From Chlorops oryzae (Eukaryota > Arthropoda > Insecta > Diptera > Chloropidae): a stretch of 64,000 nt of DNA. Of the stretch, positions 22,138 to 34,660 are shown piece after piece. Location of the stretch: the NCBI GenBank assembly GCA_020466095.1, contig CM035806.1, positions 159,831,667-159,895,666 on the forward strand, in the 5' to 3' direction. A program made the translations under genes and the position numbers. The notes under the pieces were generated by a model, which did not search any database, was not told the DNA's origin, and worked only from the letters and a program-made list of their open reading frames with translations. Position 1 is the stretch's first letter. Each line of letters starts with the position of its first letter.

Positions 22138-23829
22138 GATATCTATGAAATAAACCGAGTCTCCCCGAAGTAATGCGAAAGCGGTTCCGGGGAAGAATAC
22201 AGTCCTGAAGATAAGAGGTTGTGTTTTTTTGTCAGTAGACCACATTTTTTTGTACAGATTGTGGGAGTCCGACACACCGGTTAAGTGATGACTTGACTGA
22301 CGGTGCATAAAGCATTTCACAACCTCGCCCGCAAAAAAAAAAAACCTATATCTTTATCGATATCATGAAATCAATGTGTAGAGACCTAAGAGGCAGACCT
22401 ACGAAAAAATTGTAGCGTTCCTCCCACAGTTACGCCTTCGCAAGCTTCAAACTTGAAATATAGATTGACCATGAGTATTTAAAGGTCCTCCCACTCTCAG
22501 GACTTAATTTACTTTATCTTTCCTACTTGTTTTTATTATTTTTATTTTGAATGTTTTTTTTTTTTTTAGTGACAACGTGCATCCAAAAATTTCATACTCT
22601 ATAAATAAGCGATGAACGTGTTTAGATTTCGTGACTTTTGTCGCGTACGGGGGAAGGAAAGAAGTTTTTGCCGCCCTTAACGGCATCTCACTCCAATTTT
22701 ATATTTTTTTTTTATTCAAATGCGACAAATTCAAATAAAAACTAGAAAGTCGCTGAGACAAGATTTCGCTGTGTAAACCCGAAAGATTATTCAAAGGAGA
22801 ATTTTTGAAAATTAAGTACGAGCAACAATTTCTTAAATGTAAATATGGACTTTCGTTTATGTAGAAATTGCAAATAGAGACACAAGGTAAAATTCACCGT
22901 CGAAATGCTTGGCACGTTTCGTAGGGCCTCCAATGGGAATAAGAAAAATCCCAGGGTGAGCACGCATCGTGAATATTCCGTCTAACTTGGCTTGACATTA
23001 AATGAACTTCGATTTGGCTCAACTTTTATGGAATTATCTTACGAATTTTTGTATTTCCTAATATTTAAGACCACCACCACAACTGAACCAATTAATATAC
23101 TGACGCGAACATAGTTCGGAATGGGGATATCAACTCGAAATACTGAACGTCATTGAACTGACTTTGATCCAGGCCAGAGTGATCATGTCTGTGTATTCGC
23201 TTTGAGGTGTTTTATTGACTGACCTTTCTTGCAAGCGATTTGCATTGGAAAAAATACGAAAACTATATATAAACATAAATTTACTATCTATGGCCAAAAC
23301 GCGTCTCGCTGCGATAAAAAAAAATTTAATGCAAAATCTAGTTTGATCAAGTGACTTTTTTTTTTTTTTAATATTTTGCTGCACAATTCCGAGTATTCGT
23401 GTCAATAACAAATTCATTTGAGATGTCATCGGAAAAGCATTAACACGAATGAATCTTGGAGTTGGGTCTTCAAACGAATCCGATCGAATGGAGAGAGTAC
23501 AAAGTGAATGCCCAATCATGGGAGTTATTAGAATATTTTAAAAGATCTTCTTATAAGGACTTTCAACTTCAAAAGGGCTCAATGCATTCTGTTGAGAGCG
23601 AAGAAAAGAGTTAGACCCAAAACCGATTAAATGGATGATGATTAAAATCAAGAAAATATACTGGAATGTTGGGTATCAACTATGGTAGATTGTAGATAAA
23701 TAAGACATCATAGACATCATAGCACTATCGATACTATCGATGATTTCAAACTAACGAAAACATCGATGGTTTTTGAAGACTATTGATAGTTTTGATTCAT
23801 GAACATTTACATACTTTAGCATTAGAAAG
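22138..23829. other. Noncoding stretch
   Basis: No supported gene. ORFs up to 129 codons (23130-23519, minus) cross poly-A/T runs and have no recognisable domain. Clustered ATCGAT motifs begin at about 23725 and belong to the hAT-like relic that continues to the right. Confidence 0.5.
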
Positions 23830-24682
23830 GTAGTGCTGGCGGTAACAAAGGGCTTTCTTTTTTTTGAAATGGACAGATTCCTAAAAATGCCTCTATTTAG
23901 ATAAGGGCAAGAGCCGCTCGAAAATTCATCTTTCGATTATCAAAATTATCGATAATCGAAACTATCGATGATGATGGTGAGGTTGGTAATGATAATGGTG
24001 AGGTTGGTGAAGATGGTGATGATGATGATAGTGAATGATGATGATGATAGTGAATGATGATGATCGTGGTGATGGTGAGGTTGGTGATGATGATAGTGAT
24101 GATGGTGATGTTGATGTTGTTGATGATGATGATGATGGTGATGATGACGGTCATGGTGATCGTGATTATGGTGATGGTGATGATGGTGTTGATGGTGATG
24201 ATGGCGTTGATGGTGATGATGATGGTGATGATGGTGATGATGTTGTTGATGGTGATGATGTTGATGATGGTGATGATGTTGATGATGGTGATGATGTTGA
24301 TGATGGTGATGATGTTGATGATGGTGTTGATGGTGATGATGGTGATGATGGTGATGATGGTGTTGATGGTGATGATGGTGATGATGGTGATGATGTGTTG
24401 ATGATGGTGATGATGGTGATGATGTGTGATGTGTGATGATGTGATGATGTGTGTGATGATGTGTGATGATGTGTGATGATGTTGATGGTGTATGATGTTG
24501 ATGATGTTGTGAGTATGATGATGGTTGATTGATGATATGTGTTGATGGTATGTAGTGATTGGGTATGTATGATGATTGATGATGTTGATGGTGTTGATGA
24601 TGTTGATGATTTGGTGATGATGTTGATGGTGTTCAAATTTGAAAATATACCTTCCTATAGTTCTCCAGCTCTACTGAGATGA
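23830..24682. mobile_element. DRE-rich hAT-like relic expanded by a microsatellite
   Basis: A left end like GTAGTGCTGGCGGTAAC (~23830), inner TATCGATA motifs and a right end TTCTCCAGCTCTAC (~24660-24676) resemble the ends of the relics at 26397-26487 and 49434-49644. Between them sits a GATGGT microsatellite that seems to have grown from a CGATGATGATGG seed. Boundaries are approximate and no target duplication was found. Confidence 0.5.
23966..24632. repeat. GATGGT/GATGTT microsatellite, ~670 bp
   Basis: Trinucleotide-based repeats of GATGGT, GATGAT and GATGTT run for about 670 bp, turning to GTGTGATGAT variants after about 24390. They produce long artificial ORFs (Asp/Gly, Met/Val or Ser/Pro/Thr repeats), which I do not count as genes. 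Confidence 0.97.
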
Positions 24683-25245
24683 CTGAGAATTTCTTCAATT
24701 CATTGCTTTATATACGTTTCCGAAATCATGAATTCAGGTGAGAATTGTAGGAATTTGTTTGAAAAAAAGTACTATTTCTGGGGCTAGTTTTGCATTTGGA
24801 TGGGATGAATAATGATTGGAAATTTGTTTTCAGGACGAATACCATCAAAGGGAACTATGAGCGTATTCGGAGGGTGCTTTTGGGGGTTCAAGCCCCCTCG
24901 AAATATGGGAAATCAGAAAGGGGATTGAGAAAATGATCTCGGTGGATAGTTTTGTTATGCCCTAAACCACTTCTGAAATAATTTTCTGCGTCGGTGCGTT
25001 TTGGAAGGCAACTAAAACTTTATTATAGCTTGTATTTCTTTACCCTTTTGGGTCCCATGTAAGAAGGGTATACGAATATACAATTTTTTCCTAACGCTGG
25101 CTGCAATCAAGGCATCGAGGAGCTTAATGGGCCAGGATAGAATTCATTTGAATGACTTTCATTCCGTCGGCTTTGGAAATATCTCCCTCAAGAGTTTTTT
25201 TTAAGTGTACATGGTTTTCGTGACCTTAATCCTTGCACGATCGGA

Positions 25246-25435
25246 CATCCCTGCAGTAATTATCACTAGTGACTGATTCAATCTGTCACTAGTTCCTCCG
25301 TCACCGTCACTAGTGACCAACTGTACCCGTGCCAATGTATTCTCCTATGGACACTTTGTATGAGCATATGTTCGAGCGGACACCAGTTGACGATTGAACT
25401 GGTGATGCAATTTGCCCCGCATTTACTGCAGGGAT
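25246..25435. mobile_element. Small MITE with CATCCCTGCAGTAA ends, ~190 bp
   Basis: Left ATCCCTGCAGTAAT and right TTTACTGCAGGGAT are inverted. The core CCCTGCAGTAA is shared with the elements at 11523 and 43263. The interior carries three CACTAGTGAC-type palindromes. No target duplication was seen. Confidence 0.65.
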
Positions 25436-25618
25436 GTTCACCTAAGTATACATCATCGTAAGGCATTTGCGAAGCTGCATGAGTCCCACTACTGATTTCC
25501 GGTGCTTTTTAGCGCGTTTTCAAAAATTAATCAGCGCTTTTTCCATCTGAGGAGTTGGCAACACTGGTGATGATGACGGTGATGATGATTATGACTCACG
25601 CACGTTCTCGCTTCTTCA

Positions 25619-25855
25619 CATATATAACAATATATATCACTCAGAAGCCGTTTCCATTTTGGCTCTTTTCAACACGGTCTTGGGTACCCACCATGGTCTT
25701 GGGTACACACCAAAATGAGCATTTTTCGCTTAGGTACTCACCAAAAGTATTTCTCTCTCGCTTTTTTTTTGCCTGCCGAGTAACATCTCTTTCTATATGG
25801 CGCAAAACATCCCGCGCAATATCTATGAGAGTGCCATATGTATATGGTTATATGT
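25619..25855 (+). mobile_element. MITE copy A with TATATGTCACTC ends
   Basis: This copy shares GGGTACCCACCA, ACCAAAATGAGCATTTTTC and CTGCCGAGTAACATCTCTTT blocks with 52256-52490 and, inverted, with 55738-55950. The ends (TATATATCACTC and GAGAGTGCCATATG) are decayed relative to the other two copies. Confidence 0.8.
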
Positions 25856-27140
25856 GCTTCTTCACGTCTCGAAAAATCTTCAGAAATTCTGCGAGTCTTA
25901 AGTGTCCCATTTTACAAACCAAATGAGAATTATAGGCGTCATGCTAACATTTTATTCTATGTACGGATGCCAGAACGAGGGGTTTTTTCCGTTTTGGGGG
26001 ATTTTTTCGATTTTACCCTCAACCAAAAACCATTTCAAATGTTTACAAGGGAATTTCACTGACCACTTTCCCCCGAAAAACAGAAATGAAGGGTTTTTTT
26101 CTATATCCAAGGGAAAAGAGTCACCAAAATACTGTCTAGTATCAGTGCTGGTTACAAAGTATGGAGAATTGAGTCAGAAAGGTTTTAAAAATCGGCTTCT
26201 TGTATATTACCACGAGCTATTAAATAAGGAGGGATACTTATGCACAGTTTTTTATTAAACTATTATAGGACCACCATTAATTTTTTAAATTTAAAACCTT
26301 CAAATGGTGGATATTTAAAAGTTCAAAAGCTCAAGCATGCTTGATTGAAATCACTAGCAATATGACAACCAAATTAGTAGAAATTAAAAAATATCTTCCG
26401 ATAGTACTATCGATACTATCGATGGTTCAGACTATCGACTATTGAGACTATCGATTGTCACAACTATCGATAATTCTCCAGCTCTACTTTGACGTTGACG
26501 TTCAAGTGAAACCGACTTTGTAGCCAGCAACAAGAAATGATGATGTTTTTGCTTTTCTATTCCCTTCTCTTTTTGGTTTTAAATTTTAATTTTTTGAAAT
26601 TTTTTTTATATTTTTTTTAAATATTTATTGTGTTTTAACGGTTGAACGTGACAGATGATCATAAGCCGCATCGAATTAACATTTACCAATATGCGCTTCT
26701 TGCATTTCAATTACTTATCGAATCGGTAGCTCTCCGCAGACAGTCATGAGTGCTAAGCTGAAATGATAATGCCGCAAAACTCGATACTTCATCGGAAACA
26801 AATAAAATGCAACAAAATTGTTTATATTAATCTTCAAATGTCATATTTTGCCATATTCCGTTTTCAATGAATTAAAAGAAATTTAACAAATCTGTTTGAA
26901 AGTCCGCTAGTTATTGCATTTAATAGCCGTTCCACCCTACACGAACCTCCTTCAATTGTGGCACCTTTTCGCTTTAAGGCCTTAAATGGTTCACAATACG
27001 GCCAAGGGCTTGATGGATTTACTCCCCCTGTTATGTATGTACATACATGTCTGCGCAGGAATAGCGCGCGGGAATTCCAGTCATGAGTGAAAAATATGTA
27101 CTCATGGCGAAATGTTGAACTTGTCAGTGCGATAAAAAAA
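25856..27140. other. Noncoding stretch with ATCGAT-rich relic
   Basis: No gene. At 26397-26487 a cluster of TATCGATA motifs ends in ATTCTCCAGCTCTAC, like the relic at 23830-24682. A 118-codon ORF at 25902-26258 lacks any recognisable domain. Confidence 0.5.
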
Positions 27141-27160
27141 AAACATACCAGGTTAATCAG

Positions 27161-27393
27161 GTAGATAGGTTGAAGTGGCTGCCACTTAGGCCATTAATGA
27201 TACCAAGGAGGTTTTCTAGCGTTTGTGTGAGTGTATCCCTTTATTATGTAGTGTGCCCCCAACATGGGATTTTTTGGAAAACCAGTGCTAGGCTTGGAAC
27301 ATTACACTCCGTTTCGCCTGTACCGGGTATCGCACCTCGGGACCCGGGATCAAGAGCATAGCACGCATCCCCTACGCTATCCCAGAGCCACAA
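27161..27393 (-). mobile_element. tRNA-derived SINE, minus strand
   Basis: On the minus strand the element starts at about 27393 with a tRNA-like head: an A-box-like TAGCGTAGGGG and a B-box-like GGTGCGATACC with tRNA-like spacing (RNA polymerase III promoter). It is flanked by a 9-bp duplication GTTAATCAG (27152-27160 and 27394-27402). The tail is not A-rich. Confidence 0.7.
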
Positions 27394-27402
27394 GTTAATC
27401 AG

Positions 27403-28100
27403 TCAATGAAGTAGAAAATATAAAGCTATAAAATTAATAACGGAAAACTTAATAAATATGACTGTTAATTTTCAAGAAAATATTTAATCGTTGCAATACT
27501 TTGTTTTTTTTTTTTTAGTTATTACATAAATAACTACAACGTATGTGTACATATTTATTTAGACAAGAACTTTTCGAATAGCTTTCGCAAGAACGGTTCA
27601 AGCGTATTCCAAACCACAACAGTCATACATCCACATCACGTAGACGTTTGGGCTGCGGCAATAATGTGACACTGACAAATTGCCAATGGGAAGACGCGAG
27701 GTGCACTGGCCATGCAAAACAATAGGTGGCACTTGGCAGAATGTGCTGCGGTAAATTTAATGACCCTTCTTATGGAAAAAAACGAAACTTTGCACGACCC
27801 TAGAAAATTCCCAGTCCGGGCCAAAAAATTCTTGGAACTCTTGAAACATGCAACTGTTCGTTATCGCCAAGCTATATTACACGATAAATGTTTTCGAAAA
27901 AACCAAAATTTTGGACAACGGTTTTTTATATGACTCCATAGGGTGTTCTCGCATATTTTTTTGATCTTACCAAAAAAAAAAAACTGCTGGCATGAAATTT
28001 CCGTTTAAAGCTATTCTTGGGAATTAAAGATCGGACTCAACGCATAACCAGCGATATTAAAAATTCTAGGGCAAATATTGTACAAACGAGCTCAAAGAAT
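27403..28100. other. Noncoding stretch
   Basis: No gene is supported. Overlapping 62-73 codon ORFs near 27640-27930 have mixed composition but no domain or splice context that I recognise. Confidence 0.4.
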
Positions 28101-28121
28101 ATTGTAACACCTTATGGATAG

Positions 28122-28171
28122 TTTCCAATAGTGCAGGAATCGATGCGCATCAATTCCTGCACTATTGGAAA
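28122..28171. repeat. Near-perfect 50-bp palindrome
   Basis: TTTCCAATAGTGCAGGAAT (28122-28140) pairs perfectly with ATTCCTGCACTATTGGAAA (28153-28171), and the loop GATGCGCATC is itself palindromic, so only one base pair is mismatched across 50 bp. It could extrude as a cruciform or form an RNA hairpin. Confidence 0.9.
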
Positions 28172-28603
28172 TCAGGCATTTTTTGATTCAAACTCAAATT
28201 TCTCTACATAGAAAATCAGTTCCGTACTCGCAGTCTTCTGCATAGCTGCAAAATGTCACCACGAATTGGAGGAATTGTCGCCCTGATAGCATCGATAACG
28301 TCAAGGTTGACTCTTGATCCAACAGGCATGAAAGTGCAATTCTTCTGATATTTAAACACTAATTGACATTGTAACCATTTGGGGGCGTGTCGAGAGAAAG
28401 AGCGCTAAGGTAGTGGTAGTGGTATACTCAACAATTATAAGACAATAACCCAAAATAAATTTTGAGTGGCTAGAGGTTTAAGGAGTTGTGGACGAAAAAC
28501 CCAAAAAATCCGAAAAGTTCATGACGTCCGATTTCGATGAAAATTTATATATAGAATAAGTGAAAAATTTCCAAGAATTTTTATGCTAAAATTAAAAAAA
28601 AAA

Positions 28604-28674
28604 AACTGATTACAACTGGTTCTCTTTTGGACCAGCTTAGAACTAGTCCCAAACTAGACCAGTTGTAATCAGTT
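28604..28674. repeat. 72-bp inverted repeat between A-runs
   Basis: ACTGATTACAACTGGT (28605-28620) is exactly reversed at 28658-28673, with partly pairing sequence (GGACCAG, CTAGTCC, CTAGACC) in between. Both sides are bordered by poly-A. It may be a very small foldback element. Confidence 0.75.
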
Positions 28675-28889
28675 AAAAAAAAATTTTACAGATTCACGAG
28701 CATTAACAGCATATGTACCTCTAAGTAGACAATGTCAACCCAATGCGTCATGCGTGACAATATCACCTATATATCCAGGTGAAATCAGTGGTGACTTTGT
28801 ACTGCTGAAAATGTTTGCCTTGTGGGATAGTTCTACATACTAACGTCGATGTATCGTTTAAAAAATAACCGAGATAAGTGCTTTCCCAT

Positions 28890-28958
28890 AAATGAATGAA
28901 TGAATGAATGAATGAATGAATGAATGATTCAATGTTTGAATGTGTGAATGAATGCTCA
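28890..28958. repeat. (AATG)n microsatellite
   Basis: About ten AATG units run from about 28891 to 28926 and then degrade into AATGTTTGAATGTGTGAATG. A typical tetranucleotide microsatellite. Confidence 0.95.
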
Positions 28959-29075
28959 ATGCGATAATTGTTTTGAGCATTCGCTGACCTTGCCTTACAT
29001 CCTACTAAAAGACTTCAATAAACATTTAACGAAGCCAATTATTTAATGGAAAGAAAAGAGAAAAAAAAACCAAAA

Positions 29076-29140
29076 CAAGTACGGGTGATATAAGCAGGCG
29101 AGTCGGTCAATACAATAACCGGCACACATAAATGAATAGC
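29076..29140 (-). mobile_element. 3'-end fragment of the Helentron-like element
   Basis: AAACAAGTACGGGTGATATA then GCAGGCGAGTCGGTCAATAC and AATAACCGGCACAC matches the end block seen at 5873, 46284 and 50031. The rest of the element is missing. Confidence 0.75.
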
Positions 29141-29737
29141 TTAATTAATTTTAATATTTTTTGTGAAATTCACTTTGCTTTCAGTTTTTATCTTTTCGAT
29201 CAGCTTTCATATTTGGAATAATAGATCTGGAATCCTTCTTCTTCATTGTTGTGTTGTGGATTGAAAATGGAAAAATTCGAAAAACAATATGAAGGTTAAC
29301 GACCAGGCTAACGAATCTTATCTAAGCAAAATGTGAAGAGCAGCCCAGATTTTTGTGCACCCATTATTGAATTCTTTACTAGGCTCGCCCAACAAGTTCG
29401 TTCCCCATGCGTGCTCACCCTGTGTGGACACCCATGGTGTAAATGCCTTCTTCGACTGGCAGGCATTTATCTGACGGCATGAACATACACAGGCTATTAA
29501 CTTTAGGTGCACCAAATGACCACAAACCACAAACATATTTTCCAATTCGATTTGAGAAGTTTCAATAAAAAAAGGTATAAAAAAACAAATGTAGCTCAAT
29601 AATTGAACACTTTGACCTTTCTTTCTTCAAATAAGGTTGATTTTCACAGCATTCTGTGCATAATATCGAGGTTTAAATTTTTTCCTGTATTTATCTTTGA
29701 TACAATTTAACACAATCAAGAATCGAGGTATTTGCTA

Positions 29738-29768
<31 letters not shown>

Positions 29769-32700
29769 CCAAATTAAAAATTGAAAATATCTTTTTGACG
29801 GGTTTTTTGTTTTTCTTCTTTATTTTTCGTTGACCAGGAAGTCTTTAAGACTACATAAAAATTTTTAAGTTAAAAGGCATATCAGGTTAATCAATAAACA
29901 TCGAAGCCAATCAGCTTGTTCGTAATGACGCGTGAATTGAACAGATTGAGCGCATTATTAGCCTCATCAATCATAGGCAGCTTCCATCCGGCATGGCTCA
30001 GCGGAACAAGTACTTAAGACACGTACATACATACATATGTCGCATACTTTGGAGCATGACATTTTCTTGTTAATAACAAAGCATCAACTCTTAATTGTCA
30101 TACCTAATGAGCACAATATTTAACATTTTTCCCATTCTCTTTTTTAAACCAATTAATAAGTTATGCTGAAATAATTTCGATTCTAAATGTAGCGAGATTT
30201 CCGATTTCCTGTCCGGCGAGTTTTTATTATTATTATTATTTTTTTTATCAAGTTGATTTTTTACCAAGAAGTTTAATTGGTGCAGATCTTTGATATATGC
30301 ATTTAAAAAAAAAAAACAATATGGAAAGAATTGAATTGTTCCCCCTGCCCGTGCTTCTGCTCTATTTTGTTCTAGCGCTCTTTACGCGGAATAAGAATGT
30401 TCGGGTATGTTCTAGATTTCGATCCGAATCCAATTCGATTCAAATTCGAGAATGATGTGCGCTGGCTTTCGATTTCGATTCAAAATCACCCGATTTGAAT
30501 CCGATAGGCAGTCACTCGCTCAAATTCACTACTTTAGACCCGTTTTGGTTTTTTGTTTTTTGTTTTTTGTTTTTTTGTAATAAGTGACTAGAATCAAGCT
30601 ATCATTGTTTTCTCTTTGTTAAGGGGTTCTCTCCAGTTCTGCCAGACCTGAGAGTGTTCTGCCTGTCTCTGAGACGTAGGCGCTTTGCCTTTTTCGCTCT
30701 CACGAGAGTGCAAGTAGAAAGTTGGTTTTCTTTTTTGCTATTAAATAAATGAATTTTTCGGAAAATGTCTTTTAATAGCAAAGAGATATATAAAGAGGAC
30801 AGGTGAGTAAAAAAGAAATTCTTATAAGATCGCAGTTAACATAATATTTAATTAAGAAAAACCATCGTACGTCCCATAGACGTACGAATATCTTTTCAGC
30901 AAATTTAAAAATCAATGATCAAGCTCGTTTCAAAATACTATTTTCTCTGGGCAAGTATAGATATAGATAAAGTACATATGACATATGTGCTATGGTCTTA
31001 AAGGAAATTTATTACAGATATGGTAAAAAATTTGAAAAATATATGTTAATAAGACATATTTCATACCAAAATGGCTTTCAAAGTCAATAAAATGCAAACC
31101 TTAGGCGTACAAAATTTTTTTTCTGAAATTACTACAAATTTTTTTCACCTCCCTAAAACTCCTCAGGGTTACCCTTTAGACCACTCCGCTCACATACGAG
31201 TTTTTAATCAAAATGAATCCCTCTACCAACCCTCCATATAAAGAAAATCACGTTAGTACGAAACACCCTGTGTATCCATGGTTCACTGTTGCTCGAAAAC
31301 CTTGCCTGGAATGTACGAAATGAGTTACATGAAACTGCGAAATCATAGCTATACTCGTACATTCGAGCAATCGTTCAACAGTGTATCGGATGAGAAATAA
31401 AAAAAAAAACAATGTTTATTTGCAAGAAAGAGGAGCAGTCCCTGGACTGGCCCACCTGGCAAGGTAGGACATACTTATATTTTGGCATCGCAAGCATATA
31501 CTATAGGAGGCCCTTCAACTCTCTGCCCGGTAGGTCCCTAGGTTCCCAGTCGAGCGGAAGAGGAGACACACGAGCTCTTGACAATTGTAATGACAGTGGG
31601 AAAAACAGATACAACTTTAAATCGTGGTTTGCTATCGGCTTGTAAAATCCACAGTGCGCTGTTATTATTCGTTTGCCTCTTTGTCAAAGTTAAACAATTC
31701 GTGTGTTGATTATCTTCCATAACAAAGACTATGAATATAAAGGGTGTTTTAAGGACGAAAAGGGACTTCAAAAGACAACATTTTGAACCGAAAAAAAAAA
31801 AAAAAAAAACGAGAACGATACGCACAGAAATGATATGTGATGAGATATTGTGTGAAAGGCTTTCTGGGTAGGCATCTCTTTATTCAGAATTTTCGAGACA
31901 ATTATTTTCGGTTTTTTATTCGATCTCCATTGATTTTAATTTGATAACTTGTTGTAAGTTTTTGAAGTTGACGTAGGAAATCTTTTCCTTTTTTTTTTTT
32001 TAATGAAAGCGAAAATAATAAAAGTCGCAATCTTCGATTTGAGTTTAATCGAATTTTCGCAGAGCGCTAAGAAACAAAAGACTTAGAAAACGAACTTTTA
32101 TTAGCTTTCACCAAAAATGTTTGCATTAAAGTTTTTAAGTTTCAGAAAATCGATTGAAACATTATTGAAGCGGTTGGAAATGCATGTCGACTTGTTGTTA
32201 TTTTGAATTTGTTTTTGGTTTTGCATTTTTTCTATTTAATTTACTATGCGCTTAATGGCAGAGAAAGTGGCAAATGTTCAAAAGTAAGACGCCGAGTTAG
32301 GCACTCGATGCATGTACTATTGATGTTTATTTTTATATTCTGTTTTATTACTTTATTTTCCCTTGTCATTGTTTTTGTTTTTGTTGTTTTTTTTTTTTTT
32401 TTTTTTTTTTTTCTTCATCACGTTATGGGTACGAATGAAAGTGAAAGACACATAGCTTCAATCAATCTTAAATTGCTGGAAAGTTTTCATGCATCCAAAG
32501 GCACATGGTGATGATAAGTCAAGACGTTTCTTCAATTGTAATTTGACGAAATTTATTTTCATACAGTTTTGCATGCACATCAACAGAAAATGCCATTATG
32601 AACAAGAGAAAAGAAAGCGCAATGCACTCATTTCGATGAACACTCATATCAATTACCATGAAAAAGTTCTTCAAATCCCTGAAAGTCAAAACCATCCATT

Positions 32701-33810
32701 TCCATTTTTGTGAAACACAATTGGAACGATTGCGTTTGAGTGCTTTTCATTGTTTCAATAATATCGTTGGGATCGCATTAAGTAGAGAAGTATAACAATT
32801 CGTGGAAAATTCCAAGAAATTCAAAAACTATTCAATAATTCTTCACTTGAAAATGAATTTAATGAGTTTCAATTCAAAGTTTGGAATTTTTCACCACACT
32901 GTTTTATGTGCACAACTACTTATATTTAAGTAAATAGTTGCCTCCAATTGTCGCTGCAAGCGAAATATTAACTCCATGATGCGTGTATCAGAGCATCAGC
33001 GAGTAGATCAATATGCCAAAATGTCCTTTCCATAAATCGATTAGTCTAACAGATTGAGGTTTTCGCTTAATTTGATATGACTGTCTAAAAAAAAAAAAGG
33101 GAACCAGTGATGTAGATACCGGTTCGCAATGTGTTCCATAGAACGCCGGCCCTCACGCTAGAGAGGCTCTTTAATATGAGAAAAGTCGTTCTCATACTAG
33201 GACCCATGAATTACTATCCATCTTCATTTGACCGGTGGTTAGAGGATAGCCTTTGTGTGTAGGAATACAAAATTTTCCACTGCAGATTAAACGAAGACAG
33301 TGGTCAACAAGCCAAACATGATGAAAAGCATTCAAATATTTCATTGAACACAAATTTATTTTATTCAAACAGATTGATGTGCAATAGCTAATTGCGACAT
33401 TTAATCCAATATTGTGACGGAGAAATTGGTGGCAAAAAGACTAAAAGAAAACTATCCACAATTTTTCAAAGAAATACGTTTTCTATGGCACATTGTTTAT
33501 TCAATATTGTTAACGACTTCGAAATCCAGCGATCTCTGATGTTAGGTCTTTTTTAGTGTCCGACCGAATGTTCGGCTTCGGTATTCGGCATGTTCGGCTA
33601 ATTTTTAATCTTCAGCTCCGGCATAGGCTTCGGCTGAATAAAGCCGACTATTTTAGACGAATTTTTTCCGCATTTTAATGAGAGTAAAAATAGCCACGAT
33701 AAAACTTTTAATTGTCATACTGTATCAAACATCAGGCGCGAAGAGAAAAGTGTATCGATTATTTAGCAATCGTTATTCGATAAAAGATAGTATGTTGAAT
33801 AATGACTGAT
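29141..33810. other. Long noncoding stretch
   Basis: Apart from poly-T tracts (for example 32389-32412) and TATA-rich runs I see no exon, RNA gene or complete element. ORFs of 60-102 codons are Phe/Lys-rich and unsupported. A CGGCTTCGG-rich stretch at 33575-33650 looks like a degenerate repeat, with a similar patch at 35400-35440. If the candidate exon at 39098 belongs to the chitinase, this would be intron. Confidence 0.5.
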
Positions 33811-34660
33811 TATACCCGACACACTCTGTGCCGAGGGTATATTGCGTTTGTGTGGTTGTGTGTTACGCCCAGAACCAGTCAAGATAGACCATACAAAATG
33901 TATATAGAAAAGATCAGCATCACCAGGAGATTCGATTTAGCCATGTCCGTCCGTCCGACTGTCTGTCCGTCCGACTGTCTGTCCGTCCGACTGTCTGTCT
34001 GTCTGTATACAGTTTTCTTATCGAAAGAGTTGAGCTATCTTGACAAAATTTGGTATGCGTGCTCATGGGGTCATGAATAAGACCAAGTTCGAGAATGGAC
34101 CCGATCGGACCCTTTTTAAGGGTACCTCCGGTACTAGAGTTTGTTACGAAAATCACAAGAACTGCTCCAAAATCTAAATTTTTCAAGATACTTTGATGAA
34201 ATTTGACATTTGAACATGCTTAAAGGCAATCAACGTGATTTTCGAAAGTTGGAAAAGTGGGCGTGGCAGAAGGTCGTTTTTCGAAAATTGTCTCCCACAG
34301 CCGAAATTCAAATGGGACTTGAACGAAAGTTGACACGTTTGCTTCCTTTGTAGCCATGAAAATCCTCCCCAAAAATTTTCTTGATCGGTCCATTATTAAG
34401 GATATCTCGAGTACTAGGGTCTGTCAAAAAAATCCAAAAACTTTTAAAACTCAACTCAACAAAACTCAATAAAATTTAAAATTTGAGCGTATATTTAAGC
34501 CTCCGATTAGAATTCAAAAAAAAAAATTGGAAAATTGGGTGGCATGACAGACTGTTATACAAAATCAGAAGATTACTTCCCTTTAATTTTCATGTTTTTA
34601 TAAAGAAATCAAACAAAAGTCAGTATATGGGGGCAGACTTATAGCTTTAAAAATCTGAAG
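33811..34660 (+). mobile_element. (GTCY)n Helentron-like element with expanded array
   Basis: It begins TATACCCGACACACTCTGTG. Array units GTCC, GTCT and GACT at 33943-34010 are expanded compared with other copies. The AAAGTGGGCGTGGCAGAAGG and TACCTCCGGTACTAG blocks follow. The terminal GTGTCGGGTATT block is missing, so the 3' end is truncated near 34660. Confidence 0.87.

Noticed and set aside
23897..24636. Long Asp/Gly, Met/Val and Ser/Pro/Thr ORFs
   Set aside because: They are translations of the GATGGT microsatellite in different frames.
25902..26258. 118-codon plus-strand ORF
   Set aside because: No recognisable motif, and it begins in transposon-rich DNA; more likely chance.
28122..28171. 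microRNA precursor
   Set aside because: The stem is too perfect and too short in total, and the loop is itself a palindrome; no mature-arm asymmetry can be argued.
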